Below, piece after piece: positions 16,788-25,196 of a stretch of 64,000 nt of DNA (its first letter is position 1; every line of letters begins with the position of its first letter). The translations under genes and the position numbers were made by a program. The stretch is from Planctomycetota bacterium (GTDB lineage Bacteria; Planctomycetota; UBA1135; UBA2386), in NCBI GenBank assembly GCA_016794425.1, contig JAEUHR010000053.1, forward strand, positions 101,799-165,798, written 5' to 3'. The notes under the pieces were generated by a model. The model saw nothing but the letters and a program-made list of their open reading frames with translations, ran no database searches and was not told where the DNA came from.

Positions 16788-17855
16788 CTAGGCGAGGATG
16801 GGTTCGAGGGCGGCGCGGTGGTCGACGAGCCAGCGGAAGACGTCGTCGAGCACGAAGTCGACGCTGCGCTGCGGCCGCCAGCCGGTCCGTTCCGTCACCA
16901 GGGTGTTGTCGGTCACGTAGTACGGGATGTCGGCGGCGCGCGTCTGCGGATCCGCCTCGATCGCCGGCGACCGGCCGCCGGTGCGGGCCGCACACCGCGC
17001 CGTCAGTTCGGCCAGCGAGACGCTGCGGTCGAGTCCGCCGCCGACGTTGTAGACCTGGCCGCGGTGGCGGTCGATGTCGCGCACCTGGAGCCGGACCAGG
17101 TCGTAGAGGTCGGCGGCGTGCAGGAGGTCGCGCACCTGATGGCCGTGACCGCCGAAGCCCATGTAGGCGAGCGGCTTGCCGAACAGGTGGCGCGATGCCC
17201 ACAGGACCAGGAAGCCCTGGTCGACCTTGCCCATCTGCCAGGGTCCGGTCAGCACACCGCAGCGGTTGACGACGGCGCGCATGCCATAGGCGGCCGCGTA
17301 CTCCTCGATCAGGTGCTCGGAGCAGAGTTTGGTCGCGCCGTAGAGCGAACGGTGTCCGTTCAGCGTGAAGTCGGTGCTGATGCCCGCGGCCGAGAAGCCG
17401 GCGGGCAGCGCCGCGCCGCGCTTCGGCGCCAGCCGGCTGCCGGCGACCTCGAGCGGCAGCGCGCGCAGTGGGTCGATCGGGTAGACGCGGCTGGTCGACA
17501 GGAACACCGTGTCGGCGCGATGGCGGCGCGCGGCTTCGAGGCAGTTCTTGGTGCCGACGAGGTTGGTGTGGATCAGGTAGTCGGGGCTGCCGTCGTAGCC
17601 CGCGTGCACCGAGGGCTCGGCCGAGCACTCGAGCAGCAGATCGAACGCGCCGACTTCGGCGAGGTCCTCGGGGTTGCGGATGTCGCCGTGCCGGAACTCG
17701 ACGCCGCCGGCGCGCAGACGTGGCAACGCGAGCTCGCTGCCGCGCCGGCGCAGGTTGTCGAGGGCGACGACCCGCCGCTGGGGTTCGTCGCGCTTCCACA
17801 TCAGCGCCAGGTTGGAACCGACGAATCCGGCGCCGCCGGTGACGAGCAAGGTCAA
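16788..17855 (-). CDS. NAD-dependent epimerase/dehydratase (extended SDR)
   Basis: A 355-aa extended SDR, the first gene of the glycan cluster. The NAD motif is LLVTGGAGFVGSNLAL, the Ser region is VFLSTSRVYPI, and the active site is SLYGATKLCSE with Tyr and Lys intact, unlike its downstream paralogue of equal length. VNRCGVLTGPWQMGKVDQGF and FGGHGHQVRDLLHAADLYDL match CDP-paratose 2-epimerase-like proteins. I choose TTG 17855 because GGAG lies 7 nt upstream and it begins directly on the Rossmann strand; TTG 17849 is the alternative. The substrate is presumably a nucleotide hexose. About 206 bp of non-coding sequence precede it. Confidence 0.86.
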   Translation of the reverse strand: MTLLVTGGAGFVGSNLALMWKRDEPQRRVVALDNLRRRGSELALPRLRAGGVEFRHGDIRNPEDLAEVGAFDLLLECSAEPSVHAGYDGSPDYLIHTNLVGTKNCLEAARRHRADTVFLSTSRVYPIDPLRALPLEVAGSRLAPKRGAALPAGFSAAGISTDFTLNGHRSLYGATKLCSEHLIEEYAAAYGMRAVVNRCGVLTGPWQMGKVDQGFLVLWASRHLFGKPLAYMGFGGHGHQVRDLLHAADLYDLVRLQVRDIDRHRGQVYNVGGGLDRSVSLAELTARCAARTGGRSPAIEADPQTRAADIPYYVTDNTLVTERTGWRPQRSVDFVLDDVFRWLVDHRAALEPILA

Positions 17856-17962
17856 GTGGCCGCTCCGGGTATGGTCTGGGTCCCGGCTATGCCAGGGGGC
17901 GGCATGGTAGCACGCTGCGGCGCGGCGGCCAGCACTCGGCGACGCGGTGGTCCGGCACCGAT

Positions 17963-17982
17963 TGCCAGCTAGGAGCCTGGCA
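17963..17982. repeat. inverted repeat upstream of the glycan cluster
   Basis: TGCCAG and CTGGCA at 17963-17968 and 17977-17982 form a 6-bp dyad with an 8-bp centre, about 110 bp upstream of the first epimerase start. It could be an operator or a weak transcript hairpin. The rest of the 206-bp gap (17856-18061) shows no further gene. Confidence 0.3.
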
Positions 17983-18036
17983 GCGGTGGCAGGGGCTGTT
18001 GCTGGTCCGCGTGCTGGTCGGTCCAACCTGCGGCTA

Positions 18037-18056
18037 CCTGGCCGACAGCTGCCAGG
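18037..18056 (-). terminator. possible hairpin after the lipoprotein gene
   Basis: CCTGGC (18037-18042) pairs with GCCAGG (18051-18056) around an 8-nt loop. It starts 5 nt past the stop of the lipoprotein gene on the minus strand. There is no T-run, so it is at best a weak or Rho-assisted terminator. Confidence 0.3.
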
Positions 18057-18061
18057 CCGCG

Positions 18062-18793
18062 TCACTTCGGCTGCAGCAGCGGCGGCAGCGGCGACGGTGC
18101 GGTCGTCGGCTGCGGCGGCGGTTCCGCGGGTTCCCGCGGCTTCAGCACCGAGATGTCGTCGGTGCGGTACTTCGGCACCATGTCGACCGGGTGGCGGGTC
18201 GGGATCGCCAGCATCTCGCGCAGCCGGTCGGGGCCGGCGAACACGTAGAAGCGCGCGCCGTCCAGCGTCGCCTCGGCGGCGACGAGGCCGACGAACAAGA
18301 GGCCGTCCTCTTCGGTGGTGGTGAACAACGCCGCTCCGGGCGGCAGCGTGCGGCCGGGGTGTTCGAGCACGTCGCCGTGCACGCGGTCGCGCTGCGCCAG
18401 CCGCACGGCGACCGTTTCGACCGCGGTGCCCTCGGCGGTCCACATCGCCAGCAGTTCGTCGCGCGGTGTGGGCGAACGGTCGAGGCAGCGCACGGCCTGC
18501 GTCTTCAGGTCGATCTCGGCGCGCACGAACGTCGGTGACAGGCGCAGCAGCGCGCCGTCGTCGACCATCGGTGTCGGGCCGAGGAAATAGCGCACGCGGC
18601 ACGGCCCCTCGTCGGCGGTGCCGCCGAGCGTCAGCACGCCGAACTCGGTGGTGGCGCCGAGCTCGACACCGCCGGTGGTCTCGACCAGCGCCACCGGCCG
18701 CGAGCGGTCGTAGTAGTGTTCGCCGGAGAAGAACCAGACGCTGCAGCTCGTGAGCGCGGGCAGCAGCAGGATCGTGATCGCTCGGAGTCGCAT
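18062..18793 (-). CDS. lipoprotein of unknown function
   Basis: A 243-aa protein from ATG 18793. The N-terminus is a clear lipoprotein signal with the lipobox LTSC at residues 14-17, so the mature protein would be lipidated at Cys17 and anchored in a membrane facing outside the cytoplasm. The body has beta-rich stretches, including VALVETTGGVELGATTEFG and ARFYVFAGPDRLREML. The last 25 residues are Pro-rich. I recognise no catalytic motif or family. It lies 14 bp downstream of a small acidic-protein gene on the same strand, so the two are probably co-transcribed. Confidence 0.65.
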   Translation of the reverse strand: MRLRAITILLLPALTSCSVWFFSGEHYYDRSRPVALVETTGGVELGATTEFGVLTLGGTADEGPCRVRYFLGPTPMVDDGALLRLSPTFVRAEIDLKTQAVRCLDRSPTPRDELLAMWTAEGTAVETVAVRLAQRDRVHGDVLEHPGRTLPPGAALFTTTEEDGLLFVGLVAAEATLDGARFYVFAGPDRLREMLAIPTRHPVDMVPKYRTDDISVLKPREPAEPPPQPTTAPSPLPPLLQPK

Positions 18794-18807
18794 GGGGGCG
18801 CAGCGGG

Positions 18808-19164
18808 TCAGATCGGCAGGCGCTTCCGTTCGGGCGTGCCGTCCGGGCCCGGAACCATACGCACCAGGTGGCCGCCGCGGCAGAGCGGTGAGTGCTTCAG
18901 CAGCGGCAGCAGCACGGCCAGCAGCCGGTCGACGTCGGGGCCGCAGAAGAACAGGGTGCACTCGCCGCCGCCGATCTCGTCGCCGTCGTACTCGCCGACG
19001 CCGGCGGCCTGCACCGCCGCCTCGAGTTCGTCGGCGAAGGCCTCGAGCTCCTGGCGTTCGCGGCCGGTGCCCATCTGTCGGTTGCTGAGCCGCAACACGA
19101 CCAGCAGGTCCTGCTCGGCGCCGTCGGCGGAGTCGTCGTCGTCATCGGCCGGTGCCGGTCGCAT
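18808..19164 (-). CDS. small conserved-looking acidic protein, unknown
   Basis: A 118-aa protein from ATG 19164. The first 16 residues are acidic (five consecutive Asp). Residues 20-110 form a compact alpha/beta domain with LLVVLRLSNRQMG, VGEYDGDEIGGGECTLFFCGPD and LAVLLPLLKHSP. The helix-strand order and the YDGDEIG loop suggest a small ferredoxin-like domain, but I cannot name the family. No signal peptide or membrane segment. It is the first gene of a two-gene unit with the lipoprotein and is divergent from uvrA. In-frame upstream extension to 19350 would overlap uvrA and starts with unlikely sequence. Confidence 0.6.
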   Translation of the reverse strand: MRPAPADDDDDSADGAEQDLLVVLRLSNRQMGTGRERQELEAFADELEAAVQAAGVGEYDGDEIGGGECTLFFCGPDVDRLLAVLLPLLKHSPLCRGGHLVRMVPGPDGTPERKRLPI

Positions 19165-19268
19165 GCGGGGGACGGTAGGGGCGCGCGCCGACCGTGCAAC
19201 GGGGCGCTCGTTCCGTCGGCGTCGGCTGGCCAACCGGACCCCCGTCGTTATGCTGCGGGGTTCGTCGC

Positions 19269-22200
19269 TTGGCCACCAACTCGCGCAAGAAGGCCCGCAC
19301 GGGCGCTGCTCCGGCCACCCAGGCCGAACCCGACGCGACCGGACCGTCATGGGTGGTGGTCAAGGGGGCGCGGGAGCACAACTTGAAGGGGGTCGACCTG
19401 CGCTTCCCGCGCGACGCGCTGGTCACGTTCACCGGCGTCTCGGGCTCCGGCAAGTCGAGCCTGGCGCACCACACGATCTACCAGGAAGGCCAGCGGCGGT
19501 TCGTCGAGAGCCTCAGTTCGTACGCGCGGCAGTTCCTCGGCCGCATGGAGAAGCCGAAGGTCGACCTGGTCGAGGGCCTGTCGCCGACCGTGTCGATCGA
19601 CCAGAAGTCGACCAGCCACTCGGCGCGGTCGACGGTCGGCACCCTGACCGAGGTCATGGACTTCCTGCGCCTCTTGTGGTCGCGCCTGGGCGAACCGAGC
19701 TGCCCCGAGTGCGGCGCGGCGATCGAAGCGTGGTCGCCGGACCGCGTCGTCGACGCGATCGTCGCCGACCACCAGGGCCAGGCGGTGCTGGTGCTGGCGC
19801 CGGTCGTGCGCGAACGCAAGGGCGAGTACCGCAAGGAACTCGCCGAGTGGGCGCAGAAGGGCTTCGTGCGCGCGCGCATCGACGGCGCGGTGCGGCGGCT
19901 CGACGAGGACATCCGGCTCGAGCGCTACGTCTACCACACGATCGAACTGGTCACCGACCGGCTGACCGTGGCCGCCGAGGCGCGGTCGCGCCTCGCCGAG
20001 GCGGTCGAGCAGGCGCTGCCGCTCGGCGGCGGTTCGTGCGCGATCGCGTACGGCGACGACGGCTACCGGCTGTTCTCGACGCTGCGCGCGTGCCCGAACG
20101 GCCACGGCGCGCTGCCGGAGATGGAGCCGCGGCTGTTCTCGTTCAACAGCCCGATCGGCGCCTGCGCGCGCTGCGACGGCCAGGGTGAGACGTTCGGCTT
20201 CGATCCGGAGCTGCTGGTCGCCGACCGCACCAAGACGCTGCGCGAGGGCGCGCTGCACGCGTTCACCGACGAGGGCAAGCTGGTCTACGGCCGGCTGACG
20301 CTGGACCACCTGGCCGAGGTCGGTCGCAGCTTCGGCTTCGACCTCGACACGCCGTGGCAGAAGCTGTCGGCGAAGGCGAAGAAGGTCGTGCTGCACGGCT
20401 CGGGCAGCCAGAAGTTCGAGTTCCGCTGGCGGCGCCAGGGCGCGTCGTTCACGACCAGCGGCAGCGACCGGATCGCGTTCCCCGGCATCGTGCGGCACCT
20501 CGAGCAGGTCTACCGGCCGTCCCGCGCGCGGCACCTGGACCGCTTCCGCGCCGCGGTGGTCTGCGACGAGTGCGGCGGCGAACGGCTGTCGGCGGCCGCG
20601 CGCGCGGTGCGCTTCCTGGGCCAGCGGCTGCCCGAGGTGCTGCGGCTGTCGATCGACGATGCGCTGCGCTGGGTCGACGGCGTGCGGCTCGCCGGCAACG
20701 CGGCGCGCATCGGCCAGGAGATCCTGCCGGAGATCCGCCGGCGCCTGCAGTTCCTCGCCGACGTCGGGCTCGGCTACCTGACGCTCGAGCGCCGCGCGCC
20801 GACGCTGTCGGGCGGTGAATCGCAGCGCATCCGGCTCGCGGCGCAGGTCGGCGCCGGCCTGCGCGGCATCCTCTACGTGCTCGACGAACCGTCGATCGGC
20901 CTGCACACGCGCGACCAGGAACGGCTGCTGCGCACGCTCGAGGCGCTGCGCGACCGCGGCAACACGGTCGTCGTGGTCGAGCACGACGAGGAGACGATGC
21001 TGCGCAGCGACTTCCTGGTCGACGTCGGGCCCGGCGCCGGCGTGCACGGCGGCGAGATCGTCGCGGCCGGCACTCCCGAGCAGGTGCGGGCCTCGCCGCG
21101 GTCGCTGACCGGCATGTACCTGCGCGGCGAACGCACGGTGCCGATGCCGTCGGTGCGGCGCAGCGCGGAGCGCTCGGCGCTGCAGATCCGCGGCGCGCGG
21201 CACCACAACCTGCAGGGCATCGACGTCGACCTGCCGCTGGGCCGGCTGGTCGCGGTCACCGGCGTCTCGGGTTCCGGCAAGTCGACGCTGGTGCACCACG
21301 TGCTGGTGCCGGCGCTGAAGGCCGCGCTGTCGCGCACCGGCGGCGCGCCGGTGCACTGCGATGCCGTGCTCGGCATCGAGCAGCTCGACAAGGTGGTGGA
21401 GATCGACCAGGCGCCGATCGGCCGCACGCCGCGCAGCAACCCGGCGACCTACACCGACGTCTGGACCCACGTGCGCGACCTGTTCGCGCTGCTGCCGGAG
21501 TCGAAGCTGCGCCAGTACGAGAAGGGCCGCTTCTCGTTCAACGTGCCCGGCGGCCGCTGCGAGGCCTGCGGCGGCGCCGGCGTGACCACGCTGGAGATGA
21601 ACTTCCTGGCGCCGGTCGAGGTCGTCTGCGACGAGTGCGGCGGCGCGCGCTTCCACAGCGAGACGCTGTCGATCCGCTGGCAGGACAAGAGCGTGCACGA
21701 CGTGCTCGAGATGACCGTCGACGACGCGGCGGCGTTCTTCCGCGACCTGCCGAAGATCGCGCGCGGCCTGCGCGCGTTGCAGGACACCGGGCTCGGCTAC
21801 CTGAAGCTCGGCCAGCCGTCGACGACGCTGTCGGGCGGCGAGGCGCAGCGCGTCAAGCTGGCGACCGAGCTGCAGCGGCCGGCGACCGGCCGCACGTTCT
21901 ACGTGCTCGACGAACCGACCACCGGCCTGCACTTCGAGGACGTCGCGAAGCTGCTGCAGTCGCTGCAGCGACTGGTCGACGCCGGCAACACGGTGCTGGT
22001 GATCGAACACAACCTCGACGTCGTGCGCGCCGCCGACTGGATCGTCGACCTCGGGCCCGAAGGCGGCAGCGGCGGCGGCCGGCTGGTCGCTGCCGGCACG
22101 CCCGAACAGGTCGCCGCAGTCGACGCGTCGCCCACCGGCGCGGCGCTGCGCGCGATCGGCATCGGTGCGCCGCGGCGGCGGCCCGTCGCCGCGCAGGCGG

Positions 22201-25196
22201 CGGGGAAGGCGAAGGTGCCGGCCGCGCCGGTGCGGCGGCCGACGCACATCGAGGTGCGCGGCGCCCGCACGCACAACCTGCAGGGTGTCTCGGTCGACGT
22301 GCCGCTCGGCAAGTTCACGGTGGTGACCGGCCCGTCCGGCTCGGGCAAGTCGAGCCTCGCGTTCGACACGATCTTCCAGGAGGGGCAGCGCCGCTTCCTC
22401 GAGAGCATGTCGACCTACGCGCGGCGCTTCCTCGGCCGCCTCGACCGCGCGCCGGTGGACCGGCTCGACGGCCTCGGGCCGGCGATCGCGATCGACCAGA
22501 AGCGCACCACGCGCAGCCCGCGGTCGACCGTCGCGACGACGACCGAGATCCACGACTACCTGCGCCTGTTGTTCGCGCGCGTCGGCCGGCACCACTGCCC
22601 GACGCACGGGCAGGAGCTGATCGCGTGGTCGCCGAGCAAGGCCGCCGCCGACCTGGTCGCGACCTGGTCGGGCCGGCGCGCGCACGTGTTGGCGCCGATC
22701 GCGGTGCCGGCCGACACAGCCGCGGCGCCGAAGCAGTTCGCTGGCTGGCTCGCGGCGCTGCAGCAGCAGTGGCGGCAGGACGGTTTCGTGCGCGCGATCG
22801 TCGACGGCCAGGAACTGCGGCTCGACGCGGCCTGGCCGGCGACCGTGCGCGAACTGTTGCTGGTGATCGACCGCACGACGCTGGCCGACCGCGCGCGGCT
22901 CGCCGACGCGATCGAGCAGGCGCAGGCGGCGGCGGCCGAGCACGGCGGCGCGGCCGCCGCGGTCGTGCAGCTCGCCGACGGCGCCGAGGCCGGGCAACGG
23001 CTCTGGTACCGCGCCGATCAGGGCTGCCACCTGTGTGACTACCGTGCGCCGGCCGAAGTGCACCCGCGCTGGTTCTCGTTCAACCACCACACCGCCGCCT
23101 GCACGAGCTGCCTCGGCCTCGGCGAGGTCGTCGTCTGCGCCGAGGACCTGCTGGTCAACCATCCGGACAAGCCGGTGTTCGGCGGCGCGATCCGCCACCA
23201 GGGCGCGGCGTTCACGTTCCTGACCGGGCGCGAGGGCTGGTACGCCGAGGTCGCGGCCGCGGTGGCCGAACGGCACGGCTTCGACCTGTCGCTGCCGTGG
23301 CGCAAGCAGCCGGCGAAGGTCCGGCAGCTGCTGCTGCGCGGCTGCGGCGACGAACGCTTCGAGGTCACGTTCAAGAAGGTCGAAGCCGGCCGGCGGCGCG
23401 AGTGGCGCATGCAGGTGCCGTGGAAGGGCCTCGCGCGGCAGGTCGAGGAGTGGTTCCACGGCAAGGACGAGGAGCACGGCGGCGACGAGCGGTTCCGCGC
23501 CGTGATGCGCTCGCAGTCGTGCCCGGCCTGCGAGGGCGAACGGTTGCAGCCGGGGCCGCGGCACGTGCGCGTCGGCGGCGTGCGGCTGCCCGAACTGCTG
23601 GCGCGCACCGTCGACGACGCGGCGGCGCAGCTCGACGCGCTGCAGCTCGACGCGACGCAGCAGCGCATCGCCGCCGACGTGCGCAAGGAACTGCACCACC
23701 GGCTGTCGTTCCTGCGCGCGACCGGCCTCGGCTACCTGACGCTGGATCGGTCCGCGGCGACGCTGTCGGGCGGCGAGGCGCAGCGGATCCGGCTCGCGGT
23801 GCAGCTCGGCAACAAGCTCTGCGGCGTGTTGTACGTGCTCGACGAGCCGACCGTCGGGCTGCACCCGCGCGACACCGAACGGCTGCTGCGCACGCTGCTC
23901 GACCTGCGCGACCTCGGCAACACCGTGATCGCGGTCGAACACGACGAGACGATGGTGCGCGCCGCCGACTGGGTGCTCGACCTCGGTCCGGGTTCGGGTT
24001 CGCGGGGTGGGCGGATCGTCGCCGCCGGCGCGCCGGCCGCGGTCGCCGCGGCCGACAGCCTGACCGGCGCCTGGCTGCGCGGCGAACTGCTGGTCGCGGC
24101 GCCCGGCGCGCGGCGCCCGCCGGCCGGCCACGTCGCGCTGCGCGGCGTCGCGGTGCACAACCTGCGCCAGCTCGACGTCGACCTGCCGCTCGGCTGCATG
24201 CTGGCGGTCACCGGCGTGTCGGGCTCGGGCAAGTCGTCGCTGGTCATGGACGCGCTGGTGCCCGCGCTGCGCGACGGCACCGCGCCGGTGCACTGGCTGG
24301 ACGGTGCGGCGCGCGAACTGCAGCTGGTGGTCGTCGACCAGAGCGCGATCGGCAGCTCGCCGGCCAGCAATCCGGCGACCTACACCGGTGTGTTCACGAA
24401 GGTCCGCGAGCTGTTCGCGCAGGTGCCGCTCAGCAAGCAGAAGGGCTTCGGCCCGGGCCGGTTCTCGTTCCACGTTGCCGAGGGCCGCTGTGGCCACTGC
24501 GAAGGCAAGGGGCAGATCCAGGTCGAGATGCACTTCCTGGCCGACGTCTGGGTCACCTGCGAAGTGTGCCGCGGCCGCCGCTACGACCAGGAGACGCTCG
24601 GCGTCGAGTACCGCGGCCGCAACATCGCGCAGGTGTTGGCGATGGAGGTCGACGAGGCGCTGCAGTTCTTCGGCAACCACCCGCAGATCGTGCGGCCGCT
24701 GCAGCTGCTGCACGACGTCGGGCTCGGCTACCTGCAGCTCGGCCAGCCGGCGAACACGTTCTCGGGCGGCGAGGCGCAGCGCATCAAGCTGTGCGCCGAG
24801 CTGGCGACGCGGCCGCGCGCGCACATGGTCTACGTGCTCGACGAACCGACCACCGGCCTGCACGCCGACGACGTGCGCAAGCTGCTGGCGGTCGTGTCGC
24901 GGCTGCTCGACCGCGGCGACAGCGTGGTCGTGATCGAACACAACCTCGACGTGATCGCGGCCGCCGACCGCGTGCTCGAACTCGGGCCCGAAGCCGGTGA
25001 CGGCGGCGGACGCGTGGTCGCGCTCGGCACGCCGGAGGACGTCGCCGCGGTGCGCGGCAGCCACACGGGTCGCTTCCTGGCCGCTCGCTTCGCGGCGGCT
25101 GCCGGCAGCGGCGAGGGACGGCAGGGGACTGCGCGGCGGCGGCGCCCGACGCCGCGCACACTGGCGGCGCGACGCCGCGCCGAGGGAGACGCGTGA
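19269..25196 (+). CDS. uvrA: tandem-duplicated UvrA (two complete UvrA units in one chain)
   Basis: About 1975 aa, twice a normal UvrA. Four Walker A loops of the GxSGSGKS type start near residues 56, 665, 1021 and 1649. Four matching signatures (TLSGGESQR, TLSGGEAQR twice, TFSGGEAQR) and four LDEP Walker B motifs show that all four ATPase sites look intact. The seam is an Ala/Arg/Pro-rich linker near 960-1000. Each half also has a UvrB-interaction region and zinc sites. Copy 1 has CPNGH where CxxC is usual at the first zinc pair; copy 2 keeps CHLC with CTSC. UvrA recognises bulky DNA damage as a dimer; this chain is in effect a covalent dimer. I choose TTG 19269; GTG 19194 is an alternative. 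The stop overlaps the helicase gene by 4 bp. Confidence 0.93.
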   Translation: MATNSRKKARTGAAPATQAEPDATGPSWVVVKGAREHNLKGVDLRFPRDALVTFTGVSGSGKSSLAHHTIYQEGQRRFVESLSSYARQFLGRMEKPKVDLVEGLSPTVSIDQKSTSHSARSTVGTLTEVMDFLRLLWSRLGEPSCPECGAAIEAWSPDRVVDAIVADHQGQAVLVLAPVVRERKGEYRKELAEWAQKGFVRARIDGAVRRLDEDIRLERYVYHTIELVTDRLTVAAEARSRLAEAVEQALPLGGGSCAIAYGDDGYRLFSTLRACPNGHGALPEMEPRLFSFNSPIGACARCDGQGETFGFDPELLVADRTKTLREGALHAFTDEGKLVYGRLTLDHLAEVGRSFGFDLDTPWQKLSAKAKKVVLHGSGSQKFEFRWRRQGASFTTSGSDRIAFPGIVRHLEQVYRPSRARHLDRFRAAVVCDECGGERLSAAARAVRFLGQRLPEVLRLSIDDALRWVDGVRLAGNAARIGQEILPEIRRRLQFLADVGLGYLTLERRAPTLSGGESQRIRLAAQVGAGLRGILYVLDEPSIGLHTRDQERLLRTLEALRDRGNTVVVVEHDEETMLRSDFLVDVGPGAGVHGGEIVAAGTPEQVRASPRSLTGMYLRGERTVPMPSVRRSAERSALQIRGARHHNLQGIDVDLPLGRLVAVTGVSGSGKSTLVHHVLVPALKAALSRTGGAPVHCDAVLGIEQLDKVVEIDQAPIGRTPRSNPATYTDVWTHVRDLFALLPESKLRQYEKGRFSFNVPGGRCEACGGAGVTTLEMNFLAPVEVVCDECGGARFHSETLSIRWQDKSVHDVLEMTVDDAAAFFRDLPKIARGLRALQDTGLGYLKLGQPSTTLSGGEAQRVKLATELQRPATGRTFYVLDEPTTGLHFEDVAKLLQSLQRLVDAGNTVLVIEHNLDVVRAADWIVDLGPEGGSGGGRLVAAGTPEQVAAVDASPTGAALRAIGIGAPRRRPVAAQAAGKAKVPAAPVRRPTHIEVRGARTHNLQGVSVDVPLGKFTVVTGPSGSGKSSLAFDTIFQEGQRRFLESMSTYARRFLGRLDRAPVDRLDGLGPAIAIDQKRTTRSPRSTVATTTEIHDYLRLLFARVGRHHCPTHGQELIAWSPSKAAADLVATWSGRRAHVLAPIAVPADTAAAPKQFAGWLAALQQQWRQDGFVRAIVDGQELRLDAAWPATVRELLLVIDRTTLADRARLADAIEQAQAAAAEHGGAAAAVVQLADGAEAGQRLWYRADQGCHLCDYRAPAEVHPRWFSFNHHTAACTSCLGLGEVVVCAEDLLVNHPDKPVFGGAIRHQGAAFTFLTGREGWYAEVAAAVAERHGFDLSLPWRKQPAKVRQLLLRGCGDERFEVTFKKVEAGRRREWRMQVPWKGLARQVEEWFHGKDEEHGGDERFRAVMRSQSCPACEGERLQPGPRHVRVGGVRLPELLARTVDDAAAQLDALQLDATQQRIAADVRKELHHRLSFLRATGLGYLTLDRSAATLSGGEAQRIRLAVQLGNKLCGVLYVLDEPTVGLHPRDTERLLRTLLDLRDLGNTVIAVEHDETMVRAADWVLDLGPGSGSRGGRIVAAGAPAAVAAADSLTGAWLRGELLVAAPGARRPPAGHVALRGVAVHNLRQLDVDLPLGCMLAVTGVSGSGKSSLVMDALVPALRDGTAPVHWLDGAARELQLVVVDQSAIGSSPASNPATYTGVFTKVRELFAQVPLSKQKGFGPGRFSFHVAEGRCGHCEGKGQIQVEMHFLADVWVTCEVCRGRRYDQETLGVEYRGRNIAQVLAMEVDEALQFFGNHPQIVRPLQLLHDVGLGYLQLGQPANTFSGGEAQRIKLCAELATRPRAHMVYVLDEPTTGLHADDVRKLLAVVSRLLDRGDSVVVIEHNLDVIAAADRVLELGPEAGDGGGRVVALGTPEDVAAVRGSHTGRFLAARFAAAAGSGEGRQGTARRRRPTPRTLAARRRAEGDA

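Noticed and set aside
19347..25064. A 1905-codon open frame antisense to uvrA
   Set aside because: It is the mirror of GC-biased codons in uvrA; its translation is Ala/Arg/Val/Gln-rich with no domain, while the sense strand has all UvrA motifs.
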